From positions 1-26,699 of the forward strand of contig JAFXMP010000295.1 in NCBI GenBank assembly GCA_017530275.1: a stretch of 26,699 nucleotides of DNA, written 5' to 3'. This document shows, piece by piece, positions 14,747 through 22,451 of this stretch. The notes beneath the pieces were generated by a model, which worked only from the letters and a program-made list of their open reading frames with translations, ran no database searches and was not told where the DNA came from. Numbering within the stretch: position 1 is the stretch's first letter; each line of letters starts with the position of its first letter. The DNA is from Clostridia bacterium. GTDB lineage: Bacteria; Bacillota_A; Clostridia; Christensenellales; Aristaeellaceae. Position numbers and translations under genes: made by a program.

Positions 14747-15466
14747 TCAGTAATCGGCTCCGTAGGGGAACACGGCCACGATCTTGCTTTCGATATAGAC
14801 GATGGTATACAGGGAACTGCCATATTGCAGGTAGCAGTTCATGAAATTGGAAATATTGGTGGCGCGGTAGCAGTTGCTCTTGGTACCGTAGTAGAAAATG
14901 CAGTTGGGGTCCACCTCGTAGTCGTAGGAATCCTTGCCGCCGTTGGTGAAGGTGCTTAAGTTGCCGCTGTTGTAGTCCTCGCCGCTGTACTTGATGGTGA
15001 CCAGGTCCGCGTCGATGCGCCAGGTGGTGCCTTTCAGGTAGATATTATTGATGTAGCCGGCGGAAACCTTGGTGCGTTTTTCGCTGGGACGGCGCTGGAG
15101 GTAAATGGTGTAAACGGTGGAGGCGGAGCCGTTGCTCACCTGAATGGTGACGGCCTGGGGTTTATCCGTCATGGGGATGATCTGGCTGGCCTGCCCGCTG
15201 CGCACCAACTGGCCGTTCACGTAAATTTTGGCGCTGGGATCCATGGCGGTGGGCGTAAAGGTGGGGCGTGATACCCAGTCCGCCACCGTGAGCAGATAAG
15301 TGGTCTGATAGGGGCTGAAGCTCTCCGGCAGCATAATACCCGTGTTGGGGCAGTTGTGGGTGAGGCTGCGAAGCAAAGTAGAACCTGCGCCGCCGTCGTC
15401 CGCCAGCGCGGGAACACAGGCGCACAGCAGCGCCGCGGCCAAGAGCAGGGAAAGGAAACGTTTCAT
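14747..15466 (-). CDS. Secreted protein with cadherin-like beta-sandwich domain
   Basis: The 239-residue protein has a signal peptide (about 1-22, ending VPALA before DD). Residues about 35-125 fit the cadherin-like beta-sandwich family: LPESFSPYQTTYLLTV, then PTAMDPSAKIYVNGQLV, then PQAVTIQVSNGSASTVYTIYLQR, the usual end of that domain. The C-terminal 110 residues are Tyr/Asn/Ser-rich with no family recognised (DYEVDPNCIFYYGTKSNCY, AVFPYGADY). These domains normally serve in cell-surface or secreted adhesion and binding proteins. GGAGGATAG stands before the ATG. It has its own promoter and no close same-strand partner upstream. Function is unknown. Confidence 0.8.
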   Translation of the reverse strand: MKRFLSLLLAAALLCACVPALADDGGAGSTLLRSLTHNCPNTGIMLPESFSPYQTTYLLTVADWVSRPTFTPTAMDPSAKIYVNGQLVRSGQASQIIPMTDKPQAVTIQVSNGSASTVYTIYLQRRPSEKRTKVSAGYINNIYLKGTTWRIDADLVTIKYSGEDYNSGNLSTFTNGGKDSYDYEVDPNCIFYYGTKSNCYRATNISNFMNCYLQYGSSLYTIVYIESKIVAVFPYGADY

Positions 15467-15553
15467 GGGAATCTATCCTCCTTGATCATCGTTTTCAACC
15501 ATAGAACGAAGGGAATGATTCTTTTCTTGCAGATATTTTCCGGGGATGGAAAA

Positions 15554-15583
15554 ATTATATCACGGATGCGAGTATACGCGCAA
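15554..15583 (-). promoter_or_regulatory. Promoter of the cadherin-like protein gene
   Basis: On the minus strand TTGCGC (15583-15578) and a perfect TATAAT (15559-15554) are separated by 18 bp, leaving a leader of about 80 bases before the start codon at 15466. Confidence 0.6.
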
Positions 15584-15613
15584 GGGGGCTTTAAGCAAAT
15601 ATTCAGCCGCCTG

Positions 15614-16465
15614 TCAGCAATCGTTTGCTTTTTTACCGCAGCATTTCTTGTACTTTTTTCCGCTGCCGCAGGGGCAGGGATCGTTTCGGCCGACCTTCTG
15701 TTTCGGCATTTCTATGGCGGAATCCTTTGTCCATAGCTCTTCCGGGTTTTCGGGGAATCCCAGGGTTTGTCTTAATTTTTCCATTGAGGGGCGTCTGTCC
15801 GGAATATCTTCATCCTTTTCCGGAATATCATCCGAAGGCAAAGGCGGGTTTTCCAAATCGGCCGGCCGCCAGCCCTTGAGCACAGGGTTGGGGATCGCGT
15901 GATAAAGCTTGTTTCCTAAGTCGCGGAAACGTTTCACCTGGTCAACCGTTTGAAAGTGAATTTTGCCAAAACTTTCCATTTTCAGAACCTCCTGAACCCA
16001 GGAGGAGCCGTCGAACAAGGCGTCTCCCTGGGAAAGCTGGCAATCGTCAAGAAGCTGACTGACCCATTCATCGTCCAGCCCCAATTCGTTCCACCCAAAG
16101 TCTTTGATGGCGTTTACCTCGGGAATATCGAAATCGAACAGCCCCTCTTTCATGCGCAGCAGCGTTTCTTCATCACAGCCGCAATAGGGGCCTTCGATTC
16201 GGGCGGCAATGAATTGGTCATATTCCTCCGGATCGACGGCCACCAAATGCTCAACCGCGATTTCAGGCGCTTCCAGCCCGTCTTTTATCACACAGAAATG
16301 ATGCCAGCCTAATATTTTATTGGCTTTTTTCAGTACGCCGTTTAACTGCTGCTTTGTAACCTCCGGATGCCACGCAAAAATTTTGTCCGCCACATATTCC
16401 ACGGGCACAGACCAGTAGTAATCCGCAAACGCGCCCAAAAGCGCGCCGAGCTGTTCGTTTGTCAT
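15614..16465 (-). CDS. SEC-C metal-binding motif protein
   Basis: The 283-residue protein ends in a textbook SEC-C motif ([17 protein letters not shown], cysteines 264, 266, 275 and 276), the zinc-binding tail also found on SecA. The first 250 residues are acidic, mostly helical and of no recognised family, with a CGC pair near the middle ([15 protein letters not shown]). Stand-alone SEC-C proteins are common in Clostridia; their roles are not known, though the tail can bind ribosomes or SecB in other proteins. The ATG at 16465 has AAGGAGCG upstream; ten more codons to 16495 would lie before that site and are rejected. It follows the MmeI relic on the same strand. Confidence 0.85.
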   Translation of the reverse strand: MTNEQLGALLGAFADYYWSVPVEYVADKIFAWHPEVTKQQLNGVLKKANKILGWHHFCVIKDGLEAPEIAVEHLVAVDPEEYDQFIAARIEGPYCGCDEETLLRMKEGLFDFDIPEVNAIKDFGWNELGLDDEWVSQLLDDCQLSQGDALFDGSSWVQEVLKMESFGKIHFQTVDQVKRFRDLGNKLYHAIPNPVLKGWRPADLENPPLPSDDIPEKDEDIPDRRPSMEKLRQTLGFPENPEELWTKDSAIEMPKQKVGRNDPCPCGSGKKYKKCCGKKANDC

Positions 16466-16504
16466 AAAAACGCTCCTTTCGTGTTCGCCGCTCAACGCGG
16501 AATA

Positions 16505-17023
16505 TTATTTGCCGGTTTTTTCCTGATACAGCCGCATCAGCCACGCCACGCAGGCGGCCTCGTCCGTTTCCTTGATGGGCATGCCGTAGGCTTTCATCAC
16601 GGCGCTGTCGTTGGCCTGGTGGGCTTTGCGGAGTTCGGGCGGCATGGTCAGGGGATCGTACAGGCCGGCCAGGGAGGAATCGGGGTACAGAGACCGTGCG
16701 TCTAAGATGGCCTGGGCCGTTTTTTCGATTTGGGCTTTCTGATCGTCCGTGGGGGTGGGCCAGGGGAAGCTGTTATAGACAATGTCTTTGCTGTAACGGT
16801 AACGCATTTCAAGCCGTCCACAAACTGTGCGCATCCAGGACATATGGACATTTGACATAAGCAGACCAAATAAATATATGTCTGCTTTGGGTATAATTTG
16901 AACTGCATCATTGACAATAATATCCGGTTCTACAAAGCCAAAGGGAATATATCGCCTGTTTTCTGATGAATGCCTGGGAATGATGATATAATTTGAATCA
17001 GGTTGCCGAACTTCTTGAAACAA
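16505..17023 (-). pseudogene. C-terminal fragment of an MmeI-type DNA methyltransferase/restriction enzyme
   Basis: These 172 codons read FQEVRQPDSNYIIIPRHSSE, YIPFGF, IYLFGLLMSNVHMSWMR, CGRLEMRYRYSKDIVYNSFPWP, and then SSLAGLYDPLTMPPELRKAH with AVMKAYG. From memory this is the target-recognition and C-terminal part of the large MmeI-like methylase family (around 900 residues). The catalytic and N-terminal parts are missing: an in-frame stop lies two codons upstream of the TTG at 17023. The N-terminal end of the same gene type lies on the same strand at 17905-18252, so this is a remnant of one broken gene. It is unlikely to make a useful protein. Confidence 0.85.
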
Positions 17024-17066
17024 TGTCTATCAGCATCGTCATTCTCGTATTCCTCGCTTGAGCATC

Positions 17067-17257
17067 TCATATTCCCGCAGGATCCGGTTGACGTACGATA
17101 CCCATAAAGAATGGCAGGTTCCCTTTTCCCATCAGGACAAAGAGGAAGGGGCGATTCAGGATGAAATCCATACGCGGCGGGGTCTTGTGAATTCCGGCTG
17201 CTGCAATTCCTATCATGACCGTATGCAAAGCATTTTTCGAACCCAAGGTGAACTCGT
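17067..17257 (-). pseudogene. Serpin C-terminal remnant
   Basis: One minus-strand frame ending at the TGA 17067-17069 translates to SKNALHTVMIGIAAAG, then DFILNRPFLFVL and PFFMGIVRQP. FILNRPFLFVL satisfies the serpin signature ([hydrophobic]-x-[hydrophobic]-N-R-P-F-[hydrophobic]2-x-[hydrophobic]), and FMGIVRQP fits the final serpin strand. HTVMIGI resembles the strand before the hinge, but the EEGTE of the hinge is missing before AAA and the reactive-centre loop is shortened. There is no start codon, and the homology begins exactly where the upstream GNAT gene stops. About 60 of roughly 370 residues survive, so this is an inactive relic. The plus-strand open frame over the same bases is a shadow. 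Confidence 0.75.
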
Positions 17258-17824
17258 TTAGTTCATATTTGCATAATCTTCTCTGAGCATACCGTAAATA
17301 TTATAGTCACAATAGACCGAAACCATTTTTCCTTGGCGAATTGTTCCTTCTTTTATGAAGCCACACCGCTCCAGCACCTTATTCGAGGCAATGTTCCTTA
17401 CATCAGCTCGTCCGTTCAGCCGTTCGATTTCCGTATTTTCAAAAACAAACTTTACCACTTCCTTCAGTGCTTCTGTAGTAATTCCCATATTCCAATAGTC
17501 AGGATGAATACGATACCCGATATCACCCATCCTCGAATTCTGTATATCAAATACTGCAATCATTCCAATAACAGTATTTGTTTCTTTCAAAACAATTCCC
17601 CAGTCGAAGTCTGGTGAAGGCTTCCTTTTTACCCAAGGACGCGCGTCAACAAACAGCAACTCCGGATTTTTCTCTCCTTTGCTGGCCTTTCGTCCCCAAT
17701 AGGTATAAATTTCATCTCTCCCCAACCATTCTTTCAAATCCGGCACATCAGCTTCGTTAAGAGTTCGGATAATCAGTCTGTCAGTTTCAAGAACAGGTTT
17801 ATTTATTTCGTAATCTTTTAACAT
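17258..17824 (-). CDS. RimJ/RimL-type GNAT N-acetyltransferase, AT-rich
   Basis: The 188-residue protein begins LETDRLIIRTLNEADVPDLKEWL, continues with DIGYRIHPDYWNMGITTEALKEVVKFVFE (acetyl-CoA loop) and ends with NIASNKVLERCGFIKEG, the RimJ/RimL-like layout. It acetylates an amino group, perhaps a protein N-terminus or a small molecule. The ATG at 17824 has GGAGG 4 bases upstream; ten codons further up belong to the leader. Base composition is clearly more AT-rich than the flanking genes. It sits inside the broken MmeI-type gene, on the same strand, with its own promoter. It was probably acquired and appears intact. Confidence 0.85.
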   Translation of the reverse strand: MLKDYEINKPVLETDRLIIRTLNEADVPDLKEWLGRDEIYTYWGRKASKGEKNPELLFVDARPWVKRKPSPDFDWGIVLKETNTVIGMIAVFDIQNSRMGDIGYRIHPDYWNMGITTEALKEVVKFVFENTEIERLNGRADVRNIASNKVLERCGFIKEGTIRQGKMVSVYCDYNIYGMLREDYANMN

Positions 17825-17859
17825 AGTTCCTCCATCAAATTCCGATTTCCACATCTGTT

Positions 17860-17888
17860 ATTATACAAAATGAGCCGGTTCTTGAAAA
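17860..17888 (-). promoter_or_regulatory. Promoter of the AT-rich GNAT gene
   Basis: On the minus strand TTTTCA (17888-17883) and TATAAT (17865-17860) are separated by 17 bp and lie 36 bases upstream of the start codon at 17824. Confidence 0.55.
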
Positions 17889-17904
17889 CCGTCACCCCTA
17901 AGTC

Positions 17905-18252
17905 CTATGCGACACCCCTGAGAGGGCAATCGTAAAATTGTATCAAATACAGAGTCTTGCTTTCCAGCCAGGACAGCCCAGCCAGCTTATCCCGCAAATC
18001 CCGCAGGCGTTTTTCCTGAGTTTTCGCTACGGCGATCTGCTTGATCTTTTCCAGTTCTGCTTTCAGATCGTCCGGAAACAGGGGGCCGATCACTTTCTTC
18101 TCAAAATCCACGCGCTCGGTCACGCGGTCCACGCCGATGATATTGGTCAGAATTTCGATCCAATAGGAGCGGGCGTCTTCATCTTCGCGGCCCTTGCCGT
18201 TCCAGCGGTAGAAAAACTGGCGGGCGGCTTCTCTTTGCTGTGCGTCGGTCAT
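17905..18252 (-). pseudogene. N-terminal and pre-catalytic fragments of the MmeI-type enzyme joined by an internal deletion
   Basis: The 115-codon frame starts at ATG 18252 after GAGGGAAAG. Residues 1-54 (REAARQFFYRWNGKG, SYWIEILTNIIGV, VDFEKKV) match the MmeI-type N-terminus. Normally a PD-(D/E)xK-like nuclease segment with IEQK follows. Here the frame passes at once to GPLFPDDLKAELEKI (from 56) and LRDKLAGLSWL (to about 96), which resembles the stretch just before methylase motif I (TFLDPACGSGNF). The motif itself is lost and the frame ends in unrelated residues. This implies an in-frame deletion of several hundred codons near 18090 and a second break near 17960. It is not expected to be functional. 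Confidence 0.75.
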
Positions 18253-18332
18253 TGTGCTTTCCCTCGCATTTCGCGGCGTTTTGTGGCATTCCGTTGCCTG
18301 CATTTTACCATAAAAACCAGAACGGGGCAACA

Positions 18333-18367
18333 GAAAAAGAGGACGTGCGGAACAGTGCGCACGTCCT
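18333..18367 (-). terminator. Intrinsic terminator after the Gfo/Idh/MocA gene
   Basis: A perfect 10-bp stem AGGACGTGCG/CGCACGTCCT (18340-18349 with 18358-18367) is followed on the minus strand by CTTTTTC. It lies 15 bases beyond the stop codon at 18382. Confidence 0.85.
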
Positions 18368-18381
18368 GTTTATGAACAGGA

Positions 18382-19551
18382 TCAGATTTCCGGAATGACG
18401 ATTTCGATTTCCCTTCCCGCCTCGGCGGACTTCATGATGCCGTCAATAATGGCTTGGTTGTACAGGATCTGGGAGGAGGGAACGGGGGCTTTGCCGCCTT
18501 CCTTTACCGCGTCCAGGAAGGAACGGATCTTCATTTCAAACAGGGGCTTGGAGGCCTTCAAAATGGGGATCTTGGTTTCGGTCTGGAGGCCCGCCATATC
18601 GGTGTACAGGGTCATTTCCCCGCCCACTGTGCCGTTCCAGCATTCGGTGGAGGGGATACGCAGCGCGCCTTTTTTGCCTAAGATCACGGTATCGCCGGGG
18701 GTATCCAGGTGCATGGCCCAGGAAATGCGGAAGTCCAGGATCACGCCGCCCTCCAGGCGGATAAAGGCCGCGGCGAAATCGTCCACGTTGAAGCGGGCGG
18801 CGTTTTCTTCCGCAGTGTGGTCCTGATCATTGGAAATATAGAGGGGATTGGTGCCGAAGAAATTGGAGGTATAGCCCGTTACGGTCAGGGGCTTGGGATA
18901 GCCGATGGCATTCAGCACCATATCCAGGCTGTAGCAGCCGATATCGCCCAGCGCGCCGATGCCCGCCGTTTTCTTCTCAATGAAGGTGCTGCACGGGATG
19001 CCGCGCCTGCGTCCGCCGCCGGTCTGGATATAATATATTTCACCCAGCGCGCCGGAATCCACGATCTTCTTGATCTGCTGCATGTTGGGGTCCATGCGGG
19101 GCTGGAAGCCGATAGACAGGATCTTGCCGCTCTTTTTTTCGGCTTTCATGACGGCCACAGCCTCGTCCAACGTCACGGTGAAAGGCTTTTCCAGCAGCAC
19201 GTTCACCCCCGCGTTCAGGGCGTCGATGGCGCACTCTGCGTGGGTGGCGTTGTAGGTGCACACAGAAACGGCGTCCAGATGTTCATTTGCCAGCATGGAG
19301 GCGTGGTCGGGATAGAAATGAATGGACGCGGGATCGATGCCGTTCCGTTGGCAGAACTTTTCAGCCTTGCCGGGGATCAGATCGGCCATGGCCACGATTT
19401 CAGCGTCCGGGAATTTCACAAACTGGCGCACATGCTCTTCCGCGATCCAGCCCGTGCCGATCAAGCCCACGCGTACTTTTTTACTGGTATCAATAGCCTT
19501 TTCCTCAATGGCCTGCATCGTTTGGCCCAGTACAGAATCATCCTTTGCCAT
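18382..19551 (-). CDS. Gfo/Idh/MocA-family NAD(P)-dependent oxidoreductase
   Basis: The 389-residue protein has a Rossmann nucleotide-binding motif VGLIGTGWIAEEH (GTGWIA at 32-37), the family signature LLEKPF with K122 of EKP, and a C-terminal alpha/beta domain with GGGRRRGIP and GALGDIGCYSLDMVLNAIG, in which D and H/Y residues complete the active site. It probably oxidises or reduces a sugar, inositol or related ring alcohol with NAD(P). The first 24 residues before the Rossmann strand are an unusual polar extension. GAAGGAGGAAA stands before the ATG. The gene is alone between its promoter and terminator, so the substrate is not suggested by neighbours. Confidence 0.9.
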   Translation of the reverse strand: MAKDDSVLGQTMQAIEEKAIDTSKKVRVGLIGTGWIAEEHVRQFVKFPDAEIVAMADLIPGKAEKFCQRNGIDPASIHFYPDHASMLANEHLDAVSVCTYNATHAECAIDALNAGVNVLLEKPFTVTLDEAVAVMKAEKKSGKILSIGFQPRMDPNMQQIKKIVDSGALGEIYYIQTGGGRRRGIPCSTFIEKKTAGIGALGDIGCYSLDMVLNAIGYPKPLTVTGYTSNFFGTNPLYISNDQDHTAEENAARFNVDDFAAAFIRLEGGVILDFRISWAMHLDTPGDTVILGKKGALRIPSTECWNGTVGGEMTLYTDMAGLQTETKIPILKASKPLFEMKIRSFLDAVKEGGKAPVPSSQILYNQAIIDGIMKSAEAGREIEIVIPEI

Positions 19552-19609
19552 AACTGATTTCCTCCTTCAAATGCGTATCATGAAAAAGCTTTGGGCGGCT
19601 TCCGGCATC

Positions 19610-19638
19610 ATTATACATGAGGCGCACTGGAATGTCGA
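19610..19638 (-). promoter_or_regulatory. Promoter of the Gfo/Idh/MocA gene
   Basis: On the minus strand TCGACA (19638-19633) and a perfect TATAAT (19615-19610) are separated by 17 bp, 59 bases upstream of the start codon at 19551. Confidence 0.7.
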
Positions 19639-19670
19639 GAGAAAAACGATGTTTTTTTGAAACTGTTGGC

Positions 19671-19699
19671 TGTTCATTTTACGAATGGTATGGTATACT
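19671..19699 (+). promoter_or_regulatory. Extended -10 promoter of the DUF1294 gene
   Basis: TGGTATACT (19691-19699) is an extended -10 element. A weak -35 (TGTTCA, 19671-19676) lies 17 bp upstream of its hexamer. It diverges from the Gfo/Idh/MocA promoter. Confidence 0.5.
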
Positions 19700-19738
19700 T
19701 GATGTGATAACACAGGCTTCGGAAGGAGGAAACAAACT

Positions 19739-20017
19739 GTGCTGCTGCCAATTGCCGCAATCATCCTGGCTGTCCTGAACATCGTTTCTTTCAGTCTGAT
19801 GGCGTATGACAAACGATGCGCCCAAACGGGGAAATGGCGTGTCCCGGAAAAAACGCTGTTTCTTGCTGCGGGGCTGTTCGGCGGCCTGGGCGGGGTCCTG
19901 GGCATGGTGCTGTGCCGCCATAAAACAAAGCATTGGTATTTCAAGGTGTTTTTCCCAGTCATGCTGATCGTGCAGATCGCGCTGCTGACGGCTGGTTATA
20001 TTCTGTTCGTCAAATGA
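19739..20017 (+). CDS. DUF1294-family small membrane protein
   Basis: The 92-residue protein has an N-terminal membrane helix (about 3-23), then the family hallmark MAYDKRCAQTGKWRVPEKTLFLAAGLFGGLGGVLGM, where the motif DK-x(6,8)-RVPE is characteristic, then H-K-T-KHWYFK and a last helix (about 68-88). DUF1294 proteins sit in the cytoplasmic membrane; no function is established. The start is a GTG at 19739 with AAGGAGG 9 bases upstream. The gene stands alone with its own promoter and a shared terminator. Confidence 0.9.
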   Translation: MLLPIAAIILAVLNIVSFSLMAYDKRCAQTGKWRVPEKTLFLAAGLFGGLGGVLGMVLCRHKTKHWYFKVFFPVMLIVQIALLTAGYILFVK

Positions 20018-20041
20018 AGCGGGATGCCATGGGGCAAACAA

Positions 20042-20079
20042 AGGGACCGGCCTGGAAAGACCGATCCCTCTCTTTTTTT
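20042..20079. terminator. Terminator between the DUF1294 gene and the pilus operon
   Basis: A 9-bp stem with one mismatch (20042-20050 with 20061-20069) is followed by TCTCTTTTTTT on the plus strand. On the minus strand the same stem is followed by TTTGTTTG but lies just past the pilT-like stop codon, so it may serve both convergent transcripts. Confidence 0.7.
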
Positions 20080-20084
20080 GTTCA

Positions 20085-21131
20085 TCAAAGGCGTTTGGCC
20101 AGCGTTTCCGGATTGGCGGCGTACAGCAGGGCAATATCCTTGGTGATTTTGCCTGCCCAGACCAGGCGCTGCAGTTCCGCATCCATGGACAGCATGGTTT
20201 TATCGCTGCCGCCGTAGATCACGTTATCGATCTGGTGGGTGCGGCCGTCGCGGATCATATTCTGGATGGCGGGATTCACGGTCATCACTTCAAACACGGG
20301 TATCCGGCTGCCGGTCACCGTGGGCACCAGGCGCTGGGAAATGACTGCCTTGAGCACCATCGAAAGCTGCACGCGGATCTGGGTCTGCTGTTCGGCGGGG
20401 AAGGTATCGATGATACGGTCCACCGTTTTGGCCGCGCCGATGGTATGCAGGGAGGACAGAAGCAAGTGGCCCGTTTCCGCGGCGGTAATGGCGGTGCGGA
20501 TGGTGTCCAGGTCGCGCATTTCGCCCAGCATGATCACGTCCGGGGCCTGGCGCAGGGCGGCGCGCAGGGCGCGGGAGAAGGTGGCCGCGTCGTTGGGCAC
20601 TTCCCGCTGGCTCACCAGAGATTTCTTGTGATGATACAGGTATTCGATGGGATCCTCGATCGTGATGATATGGGCCTGGCGGTCGCTGTTGATCTTATCG
20701 ACCATGCAGGCCAGGGTGGTGGTTTTGCCGCTGCCCGCAGGGCCGGTGACCAGCACCATGCCGCTGCGCTGGGAACAGAGACTCATCACGATGTCCGGGA
20801 TGCCCAAATCGCTTACGTTGGGCAGTTCAAAATTTACGATGCGGCAAATGGCGGCCACGGTGCCGCGCTGCATATAAGCATTGCAGCGGAAGCGGCTCAC
20901 ATCCTGAATGGCGAAGGAAAAGTCGTCGTCCCCTTCCCGGCTGAGCAGCTTGATGTCCCGATGGGCCAGCAGGTACATCTGCTCCACCAGTTTTTCGCTG
21001 TCCGTTGGCAGCAGCCGGGTGTCGTTCAGCGGCATCAGTTTATTGTTTACTTTTACCGTGGCGCAGGAGCCGGGAATGATAAAAATATCCGATCCTCCCA
21101 TATTGACGGCCTTCTGCAGCAGTTCAACCAT
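20085..21131 (-). CDS. pilT: PilT-type ATPase of a type IV filament system
   Basis: The 348-residue protein has the full set of secretion-ATPase motifs: Walker A GPAGSGKTTT (130-139), Asp box ITIEDPIEY (157-164), Walker B DVIMLGEMRD (198-207) and His box TGHLLLSSLHT (220-230). The PilT-specific AIRNLIRE motif is present in the variant AIQNMIRD (288-295). Length and the lack of an N-terminal MshEN/zinc region fit PilT, the retraction ATPase, not PilB. It is the only ATPase in its operon. The ATG at 21131 is chosen because the family starts with LLxxAVxxGxSD; a GTG at 21140 overlaps the previous gene's stop. It is the last gene of the seven-gene operon. Confidence 0.9.
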   Translation of the reverse strand: MVELLQKAVNMGGSDIFIIPGSCATVKVNNKLMPLNDTRLLPTDSEKLVEQMYLLAHRDIKLLSREGDDDFSFAIQDVSRFRCNAYMQRGTVAAICRIVNFELPNVSDLGIPDIVMSLCSQRSGMVLVTGPAGSGKTTTLACMVDKINSDRQAHIITIEDPIEYLYHHKKSLVSQREVPNDAATFSRALRAALRQAPDVIMLGEMRDLDTIRTAITAAETGHLLLSSLHTIGAAKTVDRIIDTFPAEQQTQIRVQLSMVLKAVISQRLVPTVTGSRIPVFEVMTVNPAIQNMIRDGRTHQIDNVIYGGSDKTMLSMDAELQRLVWAGKITKDIALLYAANPETLAKRL

Positions 21132-21133
21132 GC

Positions 21134-21568
21134 TTACCACACTTCTTCCGTTACCGCGGCCAATTCAAAATGAATCCAGCGGGTTCTTTCTTGGGCGTCC
21201 AAGGGCTGCACTTCCAAAACGCAGCTCAGGGAACGAAAGCCGTCCGTTTCTTCCCAGGAAAGCATGCCCTGATCCCATTCCACATCCTCGGGCAGGGAAG
21301 CTTCAATAGCGGAAGCATACGCTTCCTGGCTGACGGCGTCCTTCGCGGCCTGCACAAGCAGGCTGTCCAGCGCGGCGCGCTTTTCTTCCGCTGCCGTTTG
21401 CAGGGCGTACACTGCCTGGGTCACCTGCACGCTTCGCTCGCTGAGCCGGATATCGTTGCGGCTGTTCATTAAGGACAGCATGCCCAGGATGCTCAGGGCC
21501 AGCACTACGAAAATCAGGATCAGGGACGAAGCGCCCGGACCAAAGCTGATCGAGCTTTTTCTCTTCAT
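21134..21568 (-). CDS. Small membrane-anchored protein of the pilus operon (PilX/minor-pilin-like)
   Basis: The 144-residue protein has a basic N-terminus (MKRKSSISFGPGASS) followed by a long hydrophobic helix (about 15-35, LILIFVVLALSILGMLSLMNSRNDIRLSERS) and a soluble region with helical Glu/Ala-rich and then strand-like content. There is no canonical prepilin peptidase site, though an E-x-R helix continuation resembles pilin stalks. Its place between a pseudopilin-like gene and pilT suggests a structural or assembly role. The ATG overlaps the previous stop by four bases. No family was recognised; it could alternatively be a small accessory membrane protein. Confidence 0.65.
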   Translation of the reverse strand: MKRKSSISFGPGASSLILIFVVLALSILGMLSLMNSRNDIRLSERSVQVTQAVYALQTAAEEKRAALDSLLVQAAKDAVSQEAYASAIEASLPEDVEWDQGMLSWEETDGFRSLSCVLEVQPLDAQERTRWIHFELAAVTEEVW

Positions 21569-21960
21569 TTCGCCGCCTCCTGATACCGCGCCGCGGGCAG
21601 GTCTACCAGCGTTTCCCCATCGCTTACCGCCTGTACCCGATAACGCTGCAGTTCGCCGAAGGGCTGCAGCTCCCGGCTGATGGATACGATCAGGTCATAG
21701 CCGTCGCAAGGCAGCCGCCAAAGACCCTCCTCCTGAGAGCCGCCCATTTCCTCCAGCATGCTTTCCGCATCCGCCGCGCCGTACAGCCGGTCGGCCACGC
21801 TCTGGGCTGCGTTCAGCGCTTGGATCATCCTGCCGGATAGGGCGCTTTGGCTGCGTGCGGTGGAGAAAACCTGCAAAAGCACCGTGGAGGACAGCATAAA
21901 AAACATCACCACGATCAGCAGCTCCACCAGCAGCGCGTTGCTTCTGTTTCCGGATTTCAC
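21565..21960 (-). CDS. Pseudopilin-like protein with altered cleavage site
   Basis: The 131-residue protein begins MKSGNRSNALLVELLIVVMFFMLSS. From A9 it follows the prepilin pattern (x-x-L-V-E-L-L-I-V-V) with the conserved Glu at +5. The residue at the cleavage position -1 is Asn, not Gly, so cleavage by a PilD-type peptidase is doubtful. A helical stretch (AQSVADRLYGAADAESMLEEM) and a short beta-rich C-terminus (YDLIVSISREL, YRVQAVSDGETLVDLPA) follow, as in minor pseudopilins. It is co-transcribed with the rest of the pilus operon and overlaps the next gene's start. It would sit in the membrane or in the filament tip. Confidence 0.7.
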   Translation of the reverse strand: MKSGNRSNALLVELLIVVMFFMLSSTVLLQVFSTARSQSALSGRMIQALNAAQSVADRLYGAADAESMLEEMGGSQEEGLWRLPCDGYDLIVSISRELQPFGELQRYRVQAVSDGETLVDLPAARYQEAAK

Positions 21961-21971
21961 TTTCTATCACC

Positions 21972-22451
21972 TCAGTTTGCGGCGGAACGAAGGGCAATAT
22001 CCACGTTTGTCCATTCGTCTCCGCGGCGCATTTGCACACGCAGCAGATGGCCGGACAGGCTGGCCTTCAATTCATCCACGGCGCACACGGCTTCGCCATA
22101 TTCCGGTTCGAAATCGGCTTCCGCGTAGGTGAACCATTCCCGCAGCATGCCGCCGTATGCATAGATCATAGTCAGGTATTCTTCGCCGTCGTATTCGTAC
22201 AGCAAGGTCACTGCGGTGAGGCCGTCAATATCATCCACCCGCAGAGCGTCCAGGCAGTCGTCCGCCCGCACCATGCTGCGCACATAAGCGCTGGCGATGC
22301 GGCCCGCGTCGTGTTCTGCCGCCCGGTCGGCTGTGGCTTTATAGGCTTTCGCTCCCAACAGCACCATCACAGTGGAGAACACGGCAAATATGCCCAGCAG
22401 CAGGAACACAAATACACCCGATATGGCATGAGAAGGACCGCTTTTGCTCAT
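21972..22451 (-). CDS. DUF4860-like membrane-anchored protein
   Basis: The 159-residue protein has an N-terminal membrane helix with GVFVFLLLGIFAVFSTVMVLLGAKAY (about 12-37), followed by a soluble domain with ASAYVRSMVRADD and YLTMIYAYGGMLREWF. From memory this is the DUF4860 pattern, found in Clostridia beside type IV pilus genes. The helix is not of prepilin form. The role is unknown but its constant company with PilC and PilT suggests a filament or platform component. It starts with ATGA overlap with the gene upstream and is followed after 11 bases by the pseudopilin-like gene. Confidence 0.75.
   Translation of the reverse strand: MSKSGPSHAISGVFVFLLLGIFAVFSTVMVLLGAKAYKATADRAAEHDAGRIASAYVRSMVRADDCLDALRVDDIDGLTAVTLLYEYDGEEYLTMIYAYGGMLREWFTYAEADFEPEYGEAVCAVDELKASLSGHLLRVQMRRGDEWTNVDIALRSAAN

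Noticed and set aside
17058..17261. Plus-strand 67-codon open frame
   Set aside because: It is the complement of the serpin relic, with no ribosome binding site or family resemblance.
18709..19557. 282-codon plus-strand frame
   Set aside because: It is antisense to the Gfo/Idh/MocA oxidoreductase, which has full motifs; the composition is that of a shadow frame.
20235..21173. 312-codon plus-strand frame
   Set aside because: It is antisense to the PilT ATPase and its upstream neighbour and is His/Gly-rich, with no domain.
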